Source of the DNA: an uncultured Coprococcus sp.
GTDB taxonomy: Bacteria > Bacillota > Clostridia > Lachnospirales > Lachnospiraceae
Reading direction: 5' to 3'
Length of the DNA stretch: 5,403 nucleotides
NCBI GenBank assembly: GCA_900548215.1
Contig: URJI01000128.1
Coordinates: forward strand, 1-5,403
Shown here: positions 4,974 to 5,403 of the stretch, one piece after another
How the letters are laid out: each line of letters starts with the position of its first letter
Numbering within the stretch: the first letter of the stretch is position 1
Made by a program: the position numbers and the translations under genes
The notes under the pieces: generated by a model
Seen by the model: only the letters and a program-made list of their open reading frames with translations
Database searches by the model: none
Told to the model about the DNA's origin: nothing

Positions 4974-5378
4974 TTAATATCCATGGTCAACATGCTGCCA
5001 CTTTCCGCCATCTGTTCTAACTAAAATCCACTTCCAATCACTGTATGTACTATTTGGATTCAAAGACCCGTCTCCACCAGATGAATCAACATCGAATGAA
5101 GATAATAAAACAATGACTTCATCTGCATTGTTTCTGTCTGCCCAATCTTTATGATCTTTCGTGCAGTCATCTCCGGCATAGTAAATTTCTGTGAGAGTGC
5201 ATCCTTTCCAGTCACTCTTAAACTCCTTTTTTATTGTGTCAATAGCGGCTTTAATATCCTCTTCTGAATAGCTCTCAGATTCAACATTATGAGTTTTTAC
5301 TTCACTGACATCTCCACCACAAGCACTCAAAACAAATAAAAGCATAATACATAGCATTGTACATACGATTTTCTTCAT
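4974..5378 (-). CDS. Small secreted lipoprotein of unknown function
   Basis: The 134-residue protein starts with a lipoprotein signal: a lysine pair at 2-3, a hydrophobic core at about 4-17 and a lipobox LSAC with C20 as the lipidation site, followed by a GG and an acidic polar tether. It should be anchored on the outer face of the cytoplasmic membrane. The mature part has a helix-like stretch (SEEDIKAAIDTIKKEF, 38-53), a central GCTLTEIYYAGD (59-70), then DEVIVLLSSFDVD (86-98), SGGDGSLNPNS (100-110) and a C-terminal WKWILVRTDGGKWQHVDHGY pattern (115-134). C60 and C72 could form a disulfide. I recall similar clostridial lipoproteins with this SGGDGSLNPNS and WILVR pattern, possibly of the DUF4829 type, but cannot confirm it. 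The ATG has a strong AAGGAGG 6 nt upstream; the promoter lies outside the window. The gene looks somewhat more AT-rich than its neighbours. Confidence 0.88.
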   Translation of the reverse strand: MKKIVCTMLCIMLLFVLSACGGDVSEVKTHNVESESYSEEDIKAAIDTIKKEFKSDWKGCTLTEIYYAGDDCTKDHKDWADRNNADEVIVLLSSFDVDSSGGDGSLNPNSTYSDWKWILVRTDGGKWQHVDHGY

Positions 5379-5403
5379 ACAAGACCTCCTTAAATACCGA
5401 TTT

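Overview
The window looks like Firmicutes chromosome, most likely Clostridia and perhaps Lachnospiraceae. The reasons are moderate-to-low GC, strong AGGAGG-type ribosome binding sites, sigma-A-like promoters with TTGACA and TATAAT-type boxes, U-tailed hairpin terminators, and protein sequences that read like gut-clostridial homologues. This is an inference from style and recalled families, not a database match. All seven genes I can support lie on the minus strand, so transcription runs from high to low coordinates. No RNA genes, mobile elements, CRISPR arrays or plus-strand genes are visible.

In transcription order the window starts with a small lipoprotein (5378-4974), closed by a clear terminator (4950-4909). 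Next is a very acidic 89-residue protein of unknown function (4732-4463) with its own promoter. A SotB-like major facilitator efflux transporter follows (4212-3034), with an inverted repeat and a short tandem repeat in its upstream region and a strong terminator (2989-2930).

The rest, from about 2909 down to 1, is an NAD salvage operon. A nicotinamidase-like cysteine hydrolase (pncA-like, 2661-2146) is followed by a NrtR-type protein with a Nudix domain and a winged helix (2019-1021), the nicotinamide riboside transporter PnuC (973-239), and the start of a NadR-like NMN adenylyltransferase (225 to the window edge). PnuC would bring in nicotinamide riboside and NadR would turn it into NMN and NAD (the kinase half lies outside the window). 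The hydrolase would turn nicotinamide into nicotinate. The NrtR-like protein is a plausible local sensor of NAD-derived metabolites.

The most interesting part is the control region of this operon. A sigma-A promoter with TTGACA, 17 bp and TATTAT carries a near-perfect palindrome filling its spacer. A second copy with the same TATTATC-N5-GATAATA architecture lies 39 bp downstream, just past the predicted transcription start. The roughly 210-nt leader also contains 15-bp tandem repeats that keep an open frame into the hydrolase gene. The NrtR-like protein has an intact catalytic Nudix box and an unusually long acidic linker that appears to have grown by a 15-residue duplication. These fit an autoregulated NAD salvage operon. 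NrtR regulation of NAD genes is already known as a principle; the operator layout and linker are what may be new here.
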